Source: Burkholderia sp. Ax-1719
Lineage (GTDB): Bacteria; Pseudomonadota; Gammaproteobacteria; Burkholderiales; Burkholderiaceae
Direction of reading: 5' to 3'
NCBI RefSeq assembly: GCF_011753055.1
Contig: NZ_VWWJ01000006.1
Span: 186,001-250,000, forward strand
Length of the DNA: 64,000 bases
This document shows, piece by piece, positions 8,693 through 16,877 of the stretch. A program made the position numbers and the translations under genes. The notes under the pieces are model-generated. The model searched no databases. It was not told the DNA's origin and saw nothing but the letters and a program-made list of their open reading frames with translations. How positions within the stretch are numbered: the first letter of the stretch is position 1; each line of letters starts with the position of its first letter.

Positions 8693-8737
8693 ATAAAAAA
8701 CGATAAAAACCCGATTCATATCGGTTTGGAGCGAGGC

Positions 8738-10108
8738 ATGAGCAGAAACGTGGAAGTGACGGCCGCCATCGACGCGAGCCGCTTTGGGCCGTACCAGTTG
8801 CTGGTCGTGGCGCTGTGCGCGCTATGCCTCGTGATGGACGGCTTCGACGTCCAGGCGATGGGTTATGTCGCGCCGGTGGTGATCCACGAGTGGGGCATCG
8901 CGAAGGAAACGCTCGCGCCGGTCTTCGGTGCGGGGTTGTTCGGCATGCTGGTCGGCTCGCTCACGTTCAGCACGGTCGCCGACAAGATCGGCCGACGCCC
9001 GGTGCTGATCGGCGCGACGCTGTTCTTTTCGGCCTGCATGATTGCGACGGGCTTTGCGCACTCGATCGGCGAACTGGTGTTCTGGCGGTTCGTGGCAGGG
9101 CTGGGCCTGGGCTGCATCATGCCGAACGCGATGGCGCTGGCGGGCGAGTACAGCCCGCGCCGCATCCGCGTGACGCTGATGATGATCGTCTCGTGCGGCT
9201 TCACGCTGGGCGGCGTGGTGGGCGGCCTCATCACCGCCGCGCTGATTCCGGCCTTTGGCTGGCGCGCGGTGTTTTTCGTGGGCGGCGCGATTCCGTTCGC
9301 GATGGGCGTGCTGATGTGGGTGGCATTGCCCGAGTCGATCCAGTTCCTGCTGTATCGCCGCAATGCGGCTGCCGACGCAACGAGTCAGCGCGTGCGCCGT
9401 CAGCTGGCGCGTGTTGCACCTGAGTTGCCGCTGCCCGCCGACGCCGTGTTCACGAGCAGCGAAACGCGTGCGCGCGGCGTGCCTTTCGTCGAGTTGTTCA
9501 AGGAAGGCCGCGCGCGCGTGACCGTGCTGCTGTGGATCGTGAATTTCGCCAACCTGCTCGATATGTATTTCCTCTCGAACTGGCTGCCGACCGTGATCCG
9601 CGAGGCGGGCTATTCGACCCAGACCGCCGTGCTCGCCGGCACGGTCCTGTGGGGCGGCGGGGTGATCGGCACGTTGCTGCTGGGCCGTCTGATCGACCTC
9701 GCGGGCTTTACACGTGTGCTTGCCACCACCTTTGTGATCGCCATCGCGGCCACGGCGGCGATCGGCAATCCGGCCGTGATGGTCTCGGTGGCGGCGATGT
9801 TTCTTGCCATTTTCCTCACCGGCTTTTCGATCATCGGCGGACAGCCCGCGCTCAACGCGCTCGCCGCGACCTACTATCCGACCGCGCTGCGCTCGACGGG
9901 CATCGGCTGGAGCCTGGGCATCGGGCGGATCGGCTCGGTGGTGGGACCGGTGCTGGGCGGCGCGCTGATGCATCTGCACTGGTCGTCGGCGTCGCTGTTC
10001 GCGGCGGCCGCTGTGCCGGCCTGTGTGTCGCTCGCGGCGATCGTGGCGATTCATCGCGCGAAGGTGGGGACGACGGGCACGGCAGAAGCGGTGCAGGCGA
10101 CGCATTAA
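8738..10108 (+). CDS. MFS transporter, aromatic acid:H+ symporter (AAHS) type
   Basis: 456 residues from the ATG at 8738, preceded by GGAGCGAGG. The upstream in-frame extension is not protein-like. Twelve hydrophobic segments are expected from the pattern. The first carries MDGFDVQAMGYVAPVV, the DGFD motif of the AAHS family (PcaK, BenK), and the loop after TM2 has ADKIGRRPVLIG, the MFS signature. It should import an aromatic or related organic acid using the proton gradient. It lies 115 bp after the P450 gene on the same strand and probably feeds that enzyme. Its stop codon shares the bases TTAA (10105-10108) with the stop of the convergent gene. Confidence 0.92.
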   Translation: MSRNVEVTAAIDASRFGPYQLLVVALCALCLVMDGFDVQAMGYVAPVVIHEWGIAKETLAPVFGAGLFGMLVGSLTFSTVADKIGRRPVLIGATLFFSACMIATGFAHSIGELVFWRFVAGLGLGCIMPNAMALAGEYSPRRIRVTLMMIVSCGFTLGGVVGGLITAALIPAFGWRAVFFVGGAIPFAMGVLMWVALPESIQFLLYRRNAAADATSQRVRRQLARVAPELPLPADAVFTSSETRARGVPFVELFKEGRARVTVLLWIVNFANLLDMYFLSNWLPTVIREAGYSTQTAVLAGTVLWGGGVIGTLLLGRLIDLAGFTRVLATTFVIAIAATAAIGNPAVMVSVAAMFLAIFLTGFSIIGGQPALNALAATYYPTALRSTGIGWSLGIGRIGSVVGPVLGGALMHLHWSSASLFAAAAVPACVSLAAIVAIHRAKVGTTGTAEAVQATH

Positions 10109-11181
10109 TCCTTGTTGCCGGCGACCTCGTCGTCGGCACGCTTGACGTGCGTGCCGCATTGATTGCAGAACGGAAAGAACGCGAAGTTACGCGCGCCGCA
10201 GCCGCAGACTTCGAATAGCCGCAGCCCGCAATGAATGCAGAAGGAAACCTGCTCGCCACCCAGGTTCCAGGGCTTGTCGCATGAAGGGCAGAGCTTCTTC
10301 TGATACGCGCTGATGGCCTTCTCGTAAGCCACGGAGCGCGCGCGTTCACTCTGGCTTTGCTGCATCTCCGCGCGCTTGCGTTCAACGTAGCGCTGGAACG
10401 CGCGCAGCATGTAGAGCCCAGCGAACACCGTGAGCGCAATGCCCACGAGTACGCGCACATAGCCGCCAAAATCCGGCAGATACGGCACCAGCTCCACAAA
10501 AAACGCACTGAGCGCAAACAGGCCGAAGCCGTAAATAAAAGGCCAATAGCGGCTCTTGCGATGCTTCACGAACAGCCACACCGCGATGAGCAGAACCGGC
10601 AGCGTGAGCGCGAGACGCCAGCCGAATACCGTAAGTTCGTAGCGCTTTTCCGCGGCGGTGTAGCGCGCGTCGGCGTCGGCCTGAAGGCGGCCAAGCTGGG
10701 CGTTGATTGATTCGCTCTGCGAATCGAGCTTGCGTTGCTGGTCGGCGAGCGCATCGCGTTGATGCTGCCAGTTCAGCGCGTTCGCCTGCAGGAGGTCGAG
10801 CTTGCGGGTGCGCGAAAGCAGTTCGACGTCGTTGCGGTTGTCGCCGGTGGCGCTGCGTGTAGCGAGCCAGTTGCGCAGGCTTTCCTGCGCGTCGTGGTAT
10901 TCGGTGGTGGCGCGATCGTAGCCTAGCGAGAGCGTCTGCGCTTTTTCGCCAAGCGCGCCGCGCTGCCGCTCGATCTCGCGCAATTGCGCATCGAGCGGCG
11001 CGCTCGCATTCGTATCGACGAATTGCGCGGCTGCGGGCGGCCCACCGTGCGGTACGAACATGAGATCGCGGATCACGAGGCTGCCCAGCATGTCGAGAAA
11101 GCCGGCAAACACGATGGCGATGATCCACGAAGCGATCTGCAACAGGCGGGCGGGCCGCGAGTAAGCCTGACTGGTCGTCAT
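10105..11181 (-). CDS. Membrane protein with coiled coil and C-terminal zinc ribbons
   Basis: 358 residues from the ATG at 11181. The 40-residue upstream extension in frame lacks coding character. One transmembrane segment lies near residues 12-35 (LLQIASWIIAIVFAGFLDML). A long periplasmic or cytosolic helical region rich in Gln/Glu/Arg (about 60-180) is likely coiled coil. Two or three further hydrophobic segments lie at about 195-270. The end has Cys pairs typical of zinc ribbons: CPSCDKPW, CIHCGLRL, CGCG and CNQCGTHV. Function unknown; zinc-ribbon membrane proteins are often adaptors. It converges on the transporter gene with 4 bp overlap. Confidence 0.75.
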   Translation of the reverse strand: MTTSQAYSRPARLLQIASWIIAIVFAGFLDMLGSLVIRDLMFVPHGGPPAAAQFVDTNASAPLDAQLREIERQRGALGEKAQTLSLGYDRATTEYHDAQESLRNWLATRSATGDNRNDVELLSRTRKLDLLQANALNWQHQRDALADQQRKLDSQSESINAQLGRLQADADARYTAAEKRYELTVFGWRLALTLPVLLIAVWLFVKHRKSRYWPFIYGFGLFALSAFFVELVPYLPDFGGYVRVLVGIALTVFAGLYMLRAFQRYVERKRAEMQQSQSERARSVAYEKAISAYQKKLCPSCDKPWNLGGEQVSFCIHCGLRLFEVCGCGARNFAFFPFCNQCGTHVKRADDEVAGNKD

Positions 11182-11406
11182 GGGCGATATCTGCAAGGGC
11201 GCAATGAGACGCGGTAGATTGCCTGAGCGTCGCTGGGCCGTGGTTGAGGGAAACCGCACGATCATTGCAGTCCATTTTACGGGGCTAAACGGGAGAGGCA
11301 CGGCAATTGCGCAGGCGCGGGGCTGTGTTTATTCACGTTGCATGGCTGGCCTTACGCGCCTGCCATGCCAGAACCCAACCCGACTGCCTGGAACGGAAGC
11401 CTGCCC

Positions 11407-12600
11407 GTGCGAATCCTGTCGATCTTTGGAACGCGGCCCGAAGCCATCAAAATGGCGCCGCTCGTGAAATGCCTCGAAGCCGAACCCGGCGTGGAGTCCA
11501 TCGTCTGCGTGACCGGCCAGCATCAGAGCATGCTCGATCAGGTGCTCGAACTGTTCGACATTGCGCCCGCGCATCACCTGGGCGCGATGACGGCGAACCA
11601 GTCGCTCAACGGTCTGGCCGCGCGTCTATTTGCAGGCGTCGACGCCGTGCTTGCCGAGGTGCGGCCCGAGCGCGTGCTCGTGCATGGCGACACCGCCACC
11701 AGCATGGCGGGCGCGCTCGCCGCGTTCCACCGGCGCATTCCGGTGGGCCATGTCGAAGCGGGCTTGCGCACCGGTAATCTGTTCGAGCCGTGGCCCGAGG
11801 AAACCAACCGGCGCGTGGTCGATGTCGTCAGCGATCTGCTGTTCGCGCCGACGGCAAGCGCCATGGCCAATCTCGAAGCGGAGGCGCTGATGGGGCGTGT
11901 GATCGTGACCGGCAATACGGTGATCGACGCGCTGCGGCTCATGTGCGCGCGTCTGGATCGCGATGCGGCATTGCGTGCGCAGATCGACGCGCGTTTTCCA
12001 TGGCTCGAACCTGAAGGCGAAGGCAGACCGCTGCTGCTCGTGACGGGGCATCGGCGCGAGAGCTTTGGCGCGGGCTTTGAGCATATCTGCGCGGCGCTCT
12101 CGGAACTGGCCGCGAGCGGCAAGATGCAGATCGTCTATCCGGTGCATCTGAATCCGAATGTGCGCGGGCCGGTGCTGGCCGCACTCGGCGACGCGCCCAA
12201 TGTGCATCTGACCGATCCGCTCGACTATCCGTCGTTCGTGCGGCTGATGCAGCGTGCTGCGGTCGTGTTGACCGACTCGGGCGGCGTGCAGGAGGAGGCG
12301 CCTGCGCTCGGCAAACCGGTGCTCGTGATGCGCGACGTGACCGAGCGTCCCGAAGCACTCGCGGCCGGCACCGTGAAGCTGGTCGGCACGCATCGCGAGG
12401 CGATCCGGCGCGCGGTGCTGGAACTGGTCGAGGACGACACCGCGCGCAAGGCGTGGGCGCGCCGCGTGAATCCGTATGGCGACGGCGAGGCGTCGGCGCG
12501 TATCGTCGCGGCGCTGATGGGCCGGCCCGTCACGCCGTTCGCAAGCGCCGCGCTGCCGGGGTATCGGCATCCGGCGATGGCGCAGCGTAGCGCGGCATAA
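11407..12600 (+). CDS. wecB: UDP-N-acetylglucosamine 2-epimerase (non-hydrolysing)
   Basis: 397 residues if started at the GTG at 11407, which gives the family's usual opening, RILSIFGTRPEAIKMAPL, right at the N-terminus and has CGGAAG upstream. An in-frame ATG at 11365 is the alternative and adds 14 residues. Motifs of the UDP-GlcNAc 2-epimerase fold follow: VHGDTATSMAGA, GHVEAGLRT, EETNRRVVD and DSGGVQEEAPALGKP. The enzyme makes UDP-ManNAc for surface polysaccharide. No other polysaccharide genes flank it except the secreted protein 11 bp downstream. Confidence 0.9.
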   Translation: MRILSIFGTRPEAIKMAPLVKCLEAEPGVESIVCVTGQHQSMLDQVLELFDIAPAHHLGAMTANQSLNGLAARLFAGVDAVLAEVRPERVLVHGDTATSMAGALAAFHRRIPVGHVEAGLRTGNLFEPWPEETNRRVVDVVSDLLFAPTASAMANLEAEALMGRVIVTGNTVIDALRLMCARLDRDAALRAQIDARFPWLEPEGEGRPLLLVTGHRRESFGAGFEHICAALSELAASGKMQIVYPVHLNPNVRGPVLAALGDAPNVHLTDPLDYPSFVRLMQRAAVVLTDSGGVQEEAPALGKPVLVMRDVTERPEALAAGTVKLVGTHREAIRRAVLELVEDDTARKAWARRVNPYGDGEASARIVAALMGRPVTPFASAALPGYRHPAMAQRSAA

Positions 12601-12611
12601 CGGGCGCAGCG

Positions 12612-13484
12612 ATGCAGACGGCGAAGCGGGCAGCGCTGATTGCGGCGGGCGTGCTGGCGATGTTCGCGTGCATGGGCACGCAGGCGCAGGCCGCGACTGA
12701 GGACAAGCGCGCGCCGCCGCTCGCGCAGGGCGTGGTCTGGCAGCCCGACAACGCGCATCTGGACCCGCGCGGCGACTGGCAGCGGCTTGGCGTGCGCGAT
12801 CTGCTGGTGCAGTGGACCGCCGTCGACGATGTGGCCTTCTTGCCGGGAACGAGCCTGAACGCGCCGCGCGTGCCGGACTGGACGCGCATTGCGGGGGAGC
12901 CGTGGGCGCGCGACGTGATCGTCGGCCTCGCGGGTTACGCCGACGAAAAGAAAGCGCGCGCGAATCTCGACGAACTGGTCGAGCGTTCTCTCAAGCTGGC
13001 CGATGCGCGGCCGCCCGTGCATGTGGAGGGCTGGTACTTTCCGGTCGAAGTCGATCCGGGCTGGACCGACGCCGCGCGCATGGCGCCCCTGCTCGAACGT
13101 CTGCCGCATCCGCTGTGGATCAGCGTCTACGACACGCGCAATATCGGCGGCGCGGCGCTGGCGAAATGGCTGGACGGCTGGCTGCCGCGCGACGTCGGCG
13201 TGTTCCTGCAGGACGGCAACGGCGTCTATGCGCGCGATCCGGCGACGGCGCGCGCCTATGCGGATGCACTCGCGGCGCGGCTCGGCAGGAAGCGCGTGCG
13301 CATCATCGCGGAAGCCTTCCGGCCGAAGCCCGGCGGCGGCTTTCGCGCCGCCACGCCTGCGGAACTCGCGCCGCAACTTCAGGCGTATCGCGGCTATCGC
13401 GTGTATCTGTTCGACGGGCCGCACTATCTGTCGCCAGAACTGGTGGACGGGTTGCTGGCGATCCAGCGTGCGCAGCAGCAGTGA
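12612..13484 (+). CDS. Secreted protein, possibly a TIM-barrel glycosidase-like (DUF4434-type)
   Basis: 290 residues with a clear signal peptide (RAALIAAGVLAMFACMGTQAQA, cleavage before ATED). The mature protein starts GVVWQPDNAHLDPRGDWQRL and LLVQWTAV, later GWYFPVEVDPGW, PLWISVYDTRN, GVFLQDGNGVYARDP and RVRIIAEAF. This run of short strands ending in W/D/E resembles glycoside-hydrolase-like TIM barrels. I lean to DUF4434 but cannot prove it. The gene follows the UDP-GlcNAc 2-epimerase by 11 bp on the same strand, which would suit a role in polysaccharide handling. It converges on argO with 12 bp between. Confidence 0.6.
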   Translation: MQTAKRAALIAAGVLAMFACMGTQAQAATEDKRAPPLAQGVVWQPDNAHLDPRGDWQRLGVRDLLVQWTAVDDVAFLPGTSLNAPRVPDWTRIAGEPWARDVIVGLAGYADEKKARANLDELVERSLKLADARPPVHVEGWYFPVEVDPGWTDAARMAPLLERLPHPLWISVYDTRNIGGAALAKWLDGWLPRDVGVFLQDGNGVYARDPATARAYADALAARLGRKRVRIIAEAFRPKPGGGFRAATPAELAPQLQAYRGYRVYLFDGPHYLSPELVDGLLAIQRAQQQ

Positions 13485-13496
13485 TTCAGTCTGCGA

Positions 13497-14123
13497 TCAG
13501 CGCAGTTGCGTAAAGGCGATCAACAGCACCATCGAACCGATTGCGCCATCCAGCACGCGCCAGGCAGCCGCGCGTTTGAAGAGCGGCGCAAGGGCGCGCG
13601 CGCCATAACCCAGGCCGATAAACCACACCGCGCTCACACACATCGCGCCGATCGCAAACGCCAGGCGTGCGCCTTCCGGTTCACGTGCGCCGGCCGTGCC
13701 GATCAGCAAAAACGTGTCGAGGTAGACGTGCGGATTGAGCCACGTAAAGGCCAGCGTCATCAGCATGATCGGCCAGGCGCGCTGTTCGGGCGCGTGCTGC
13801 GCCTGCGCGCTTTCGGCCGCATCCATCACGGCGTGCGAGGGCTTGACCGCACGGCGCAGCGCGCCGATGCCGAACCACACCAGCCACGCGAGGCCTGCAT
13901 AGAGCACCAGGTGCACGAAGGTCGGATAGCGTTCGACGAGCGCGGACGCGCCGCCCACGCCCGCGCCGATCAGGATGAAATCGGACAGCGCGCACAGCAG
14001 CACGATCTTGCCGATATGCGAGCGCAGGATGCCCTGGCGCAGTACGAAAGCGTTCTGCGCGCCGATGGTGACGATGAGCGAGGCGCACAGTGCGGCGCCG
14101 TGAGAAAAAGCGAGCCAGTTCAT
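13497..14123 (-). CDS. argO: LysE/ArgO-family basic amino acid exporter
   Basis: 208 residues and about six hydrophobic segments, the size and pattern of the LysE superfamily. The start ALCASLIVTIGAQNAFVLRQGI is the hallmark of ArgO/LysE, and TLAFTWLNPHVYLDTFLLIG carries the conserved NPHxYLDT motif. It should export arginine or lysine across the inner membrane. It is divergent from a LysR regulator of the ArgP type (14213), the standard arrangement in which ArgP activates argO when basic amino acids accumulate. Confidence 0.9.
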   Translation of the reverse strand: MNWLAFSHGAALCASLIVTIGAQNAFVLRQGILRSHIGKIVLLCALSDFILIGAGVGGASALVERYPTFVHLVLYAGLAWLVWFGIGALRRAVKPSHAVMDAAESAQAQHAPEQRAWPIMLMTLAFTWLNPHVYLDTFLLIGTAGAREPEGARLAFAIGAMCVSAVWFIGLGYGARALAPLFKRAAAWRVLDGAIGSMVLLIAFTQLR

Positions 14124-14170
14124 GATTGGACATTGCGGGGGAACGGCGCTAGTCTGCCGCCGTGAGCCGA

Positions 14171-14204
14171 TTAAGCAAAGCTCATTTTCTTAAGGCGGAT
14201 TAAG
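14171..14204. promoter_or_regulatory. TTAAG repeats in the argO/argP intergenic region
   Basis: TTAAG starts at 14171, 14190 and 14200 in the 89-bp gap between the divergent exporter and LysR genes. A LysR-type regulator should bind here. The A/T-rich repeats stand out from the surrounding GC-rich DNA, but which of them is bound is not known. Confidence 0.3.
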
Positions 14205-14212
14205 GAACGCTA

Positions 14213-15124
14213 ATGCTCGACTATGCGCTGCTCGACGCGCTTGCCGCCGTGGTGCGCCACGGCTCGTTCGATCGCGCCGCGGGCGCGCTCAATGTCACGC
14301 CTTCGGCGGTCTCGCAACGCGTGAAACTGCTGGAGGAGCGGGTGGGCGCGGTGCTCGTCAAACGCGGCCAGCCCTGCGTGGCGACGGCGGCGGGTGCGCT
14401 GCTGTGCCGGCATACCGAGCGCGTGCAACTGCTCGAAGCCGAACTGGGCGGTGGTATGCCGACGGTGGCGGGCGGCCTGGAGGTGTCGTCGCGGCCCACC
14501 TTGCGCGTGGCCGTCAACGACGACAGCGTGGGCACCTGGTTTATCGACGCGGTCGCGCCGTTTTGCGTCGAGCGCGGCATCCTGCTCGATCTCGTGATAG
14601 ACGATCAGGATCACACGGCGCAGCGCATGCGCGACGGCAGCGTGCAGGGCGCGGTGACGACCCAGGCCGAACCGGTGCAGGGCTGCCGCTCCACGCGTCT
14701 TGGCCGCATGCGCTACCTCGCGGTGTGCTCGCCCGAATTCTTCGCGCGCTATTTCGCGCAGGGCGTGGGGCGCGAGTCGCTGCGCCGCGCGCCCTGTGTG
14801 GAGTTCAACCCGAAGGACCAGTTGCAAAAGCGCTTCGTGCGCAGGATCACGCGCGCGCAGGTGGATGCGCCGCTGCACTGGATTCCGCATGTCGCGGGTT
14901 TTCTGCGCTGCTGCGTGAGCGGGCTTGGCTGGGGCATGTGTCCGGAGCGCATGATCGCGCCGCATCTCGCGCGCGGCGAGCTCGTTGAATTGACGCCGGG
15001 GCGGGCGCTCGATGTCGAGCTTTACTGGCAGAGCTGGCGGCTCTCGATTGGCTGGCTCGACGACTTCGGCACGATGCTGCGGCAGCGCGCGGCCGACTAT
15101 CTCGATCAGGGACGCGGCGCGTAA
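14213..15124 (+). CDS. argP: LysR-type regulator, ArgP/LysG-like
   Basis: 303 residues. The N-terminal helix-turn-helix is MLDYALLDALAAVVRHGSFDR to NVTPSAVSQRVKLLEERVG, which matches ArgP (IciA) and LysG rather than generic LysR proteins. The remainder is a periplasmic-binding-protein-like effector domain, where lysine or arginine would bind. Divergent from the argO-like exporter, its expected target. The assignment rests on both the N-terminal sequence and the gene pair. Confidence 0.87.
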   Translation: MLDYALLDALAAVVRHGSFDRAAGALNVTPSAVSQRVKLLEERVGAVLVKRGQPCVATAAGALLCRHTERVQLLEAELGGGMPTVAGGLEVSSRPTLRVAVNDDSVGTWFIDAVAPFCVERGILLDLVIDDQDHTAQRMRDGSVQGAVTTQAEPVQGCRSTRLGRMRYLAVCSPEFFARYFAQGVGRESLRRAPCVEFNPKDQLQKRFVRRITRAQVDAPLHWIPHVAGFLRCCVSGLGWGMCPERMIAPHLARGELVELTPGRALDVELYWQSWRLSIGWLDDFGTMLRQRAADYLDQGRGA

Positions 15125-15949
15125 ATCGATCTGCAAAGGCGGCGCTGGCAGCGCCTCGTGCGCTGCCGCCGTCTTCATGTCATACGCATGACTTTAGCCG
15201 CCTTTCATACCGTCTTTAGCCGCCAATTGAATTGTTGTTATCCATGCAGGTAATCGCGGCGACGCGATTAAAAGCCAACGATGGCTATTGACGTGTTGCC
15301 AGTTCATGTGATTCGATCCATTGCCGCGTGACAATACGACTAAAGTGCAATTGAATTTTGATTAACGATTCATGAAATAGAAGCGTGTCTCACAATTGAC
15401 TCCGATGGCGCCGGCAGCGCTTCATGCGACAATTCCCCGCGCGTTGTCGCGAAGCAGCCGGTGTGAAATTTTCCGGTTGACTGTGACATAAGCCTGTAAT
15501 GCGTTTCATTGATCGGACGACATGCCGTGCGCCGCAAAGGTGCAACCCTTCGTGCCGGTGGACACCGTGAAAAGCCCGCTGGGCGTGCTTCAGCGGGGCA
15601 TTGAGGCCTACGTATGCGGTCTCGCGTGCAAGCCGTTCTTTGCGCTCAATAGTCTTGCTAATGCATTCCGAAGGTCTGCATAAGATCGTGCTATCCGGTT
15701 ATTTTTTCCTGTGTGCAATGTTAAACATCAAAAAATCGGCAAAAAAGTGCGAATGTAAAGAAACCACTATTGCTATCCTGCAATCCCGATTGAAAGCCCA
15801 TGTCTGGCTTTTTGTCCGGGTTTGAGATATATCGTGTGAAAATTCAGTTTTTTCTGTGGAGTGCCAGAATCGCACGCTATAATCCCGACGTGGCAGAGTG
15901 CTTATTCGACCGGCATATTTGAATCGTTTCCACGTGCACGAGGTGCATT
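15125..15949. other. AT-rich intergenic stretch upstream of the DUF3331 gene
   Basis: About 825 bp with visibly lower GC than its surroundings, especially 15180-15400 and 15690-15900. It contains one short frame with coding character at 15522-15683 (listed separately). The remainder has A/T-rich tracts, likely promoter elements for the DUF3331 gene. No RNA gene or mobile element was recognised. Low GC next to an accessory gene suggests acquired DNA. Confidence 0.5.
15522..15683 (+). CDS. Possible small protein of 53 residues
   Basis: ATG at 15522 to TAA at 15681-15683. GGA lies 5-8 bases upstream, a weak ribosome binding site. Most codons in the first two thirds end in G or C, unlike the AT-rich DNA around it, which argues for translation. 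The product begins MPCAAKVQPFVPVDT and has three cysteines, including CGLAC, with no long membrane segment. No family recognised. It could be a remnant or a chance frame. Confidence 0.35.
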   Translation: MPCAAKVQPFVPVDTVKSPLGVLQRGIEAYVCGLACKPFFALNSLANAFRRSA

Positions 15950-16423
15950 ATGACGAAATTAGATACCGGCAGCGCATGGCAACAAACCATTGATCTTCTG
16001 ACCGCAGCCTCGGAGCCGCTTGGCCCGGACGGCGAGCCCGAGGTCATCAGGAGCTGCAAACCGGTACCCATCACACGCAGCGCATCGGAAGCGGCCAATC
16101 GGCGCCGTGCCACCGTGCGGTCGTGGGATGCGCAAGGCATCACCTTGATCCGGCGTCATGATCCGGACAGCATCACCGTTTGTTGGAGCGACGCGACCTA
16201 TGGCCGCTACTCCGACCAGTTGTGGCGGGTTTGCACCGCGCGTCGCAGCGCAGTGTGCGCGTTGACCGGCGAGAAGATCCGTCGGGGCGACGCGGTATTC
16301 CGCCCGAGCCCGAATCGCCGTCATCGTCCGGCCAATGCCGACGCGATGATTCTCGCGAGCAAGCTCGACGCGTTCCCGAGCGGCGTGGTCGCTGCGCGTC
16401 TCGATGAGGCGCTGGCCGCTTAA
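15950..16423 (+). CDS. DUF3331 domain protein
   Basis: 157 residues, with GAGGT about 8 bases before the ATG. The middle contains RSWDAQGITLIRRHDPDSITVCWSD followed by YGRYSDQLWRV. The C-terminal half has CALTGEKIRRGDAVFRPS. Both blocks are what I know of DUF3331, a family found mostly in Burkholderiaceae. Function is unknown. The CALTGEKI block resembles a treble-clef-like half but has too few Cys for a full zinc site. The gene stands alone after an AT-rich leader. Confidence 0.8.
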   Translation: MTKLDTGSAWQQTIDLLTAASEPLGPDGEPEVIRSCKPVPITRSASEAANRRRATVRSWDAQGITLIRRHDPDSITVCWSDATYGRYSDQLWRVCTARRSAVCALTGEKIRRGDAVFRPSPNRRHRPANADAMILASKLDAFPSGVVAARLDEALAA

Positions 16424-16877
16424 GTTCGTTATGTGAAGATCGGCGCGGGGCTGCATGGGCTCCACCGCACGGTCCGCGTCATGCGGGCTCTCGTTGCACA
16501 GCCGTACCTTCCAGCATCTCCTGTAGTGAAATCAGTGATTCGTCGGGGCGTCTTGAACGCCTGGCGGGCGCGGGTTTCGCTGCGGGCGACTGCGCATTGG
16601 CATTCGCGCTTCCTCCAGCGCCAGCGGGCCTCACGCGAGGTCGCGCATCGGCACATCCATCGTTGTCGTTTTGTCTGCGGATTCACGCGGATTCGCACTT
16701 AGGGCGATTCTGTCGATGCCGTCATCGCGTGGGTATCGACGTTCAAGCGACATTTAAGCGACGCTAAACACCCAACGATGTTTCTTTGACCCAAAGAGAG
16801 CGGGGCGCCACTGCCGCGCCCGCTTGGGCGGCGGCGGTGGCGCCCCGGTGGGCGTCGTGAGAACGATGAGCCTGGCG
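16424..16877. other. Intergenic stretch with candidate repeated element
   Basis: 454 bp without a convincing gene. Both strands have an 89-codon frame over 16429-16702, which is typical of GC-rich non-coding DNA. The forward frame (RFLQRQRASREVAHRHIHR) resembles translated intergenic repeats that I recall from Burkholderia genomes. A CTTTG-ACC-CAAAG hairpin near 16783 and a long hairpin at 16801-16847 follow. Confidence 0.35.
16801..16847. terminator. Long GC-rich hairpin, probable terminator of the leftward MFS operon
   Basis: Bases 16801-16817 pair with 16831-16847 (one G-T wobble), and an inner GCCC/GGGC closes the loop with a single bulged G, about 21 pairs in all. It lies 30 bp past the stop of the leftward MFS gene. 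On the minus strand it is followed by CTCTCTTT, a modest T-rich tail. It could equally be part of a dispersed repeat. Confidence 0.5.

Noticed and set aside
15601..15825. 74-codon frame in AT-rich DNA
   Set aside because: It needs a TTG start, has no ribosome binding site and overlaps the better 53-codon frame.
16433..16702. 89-codon frame
   Set aside because: Equal-length frames occur on both strands and neither resembles a protein family; better explained as a repeat.
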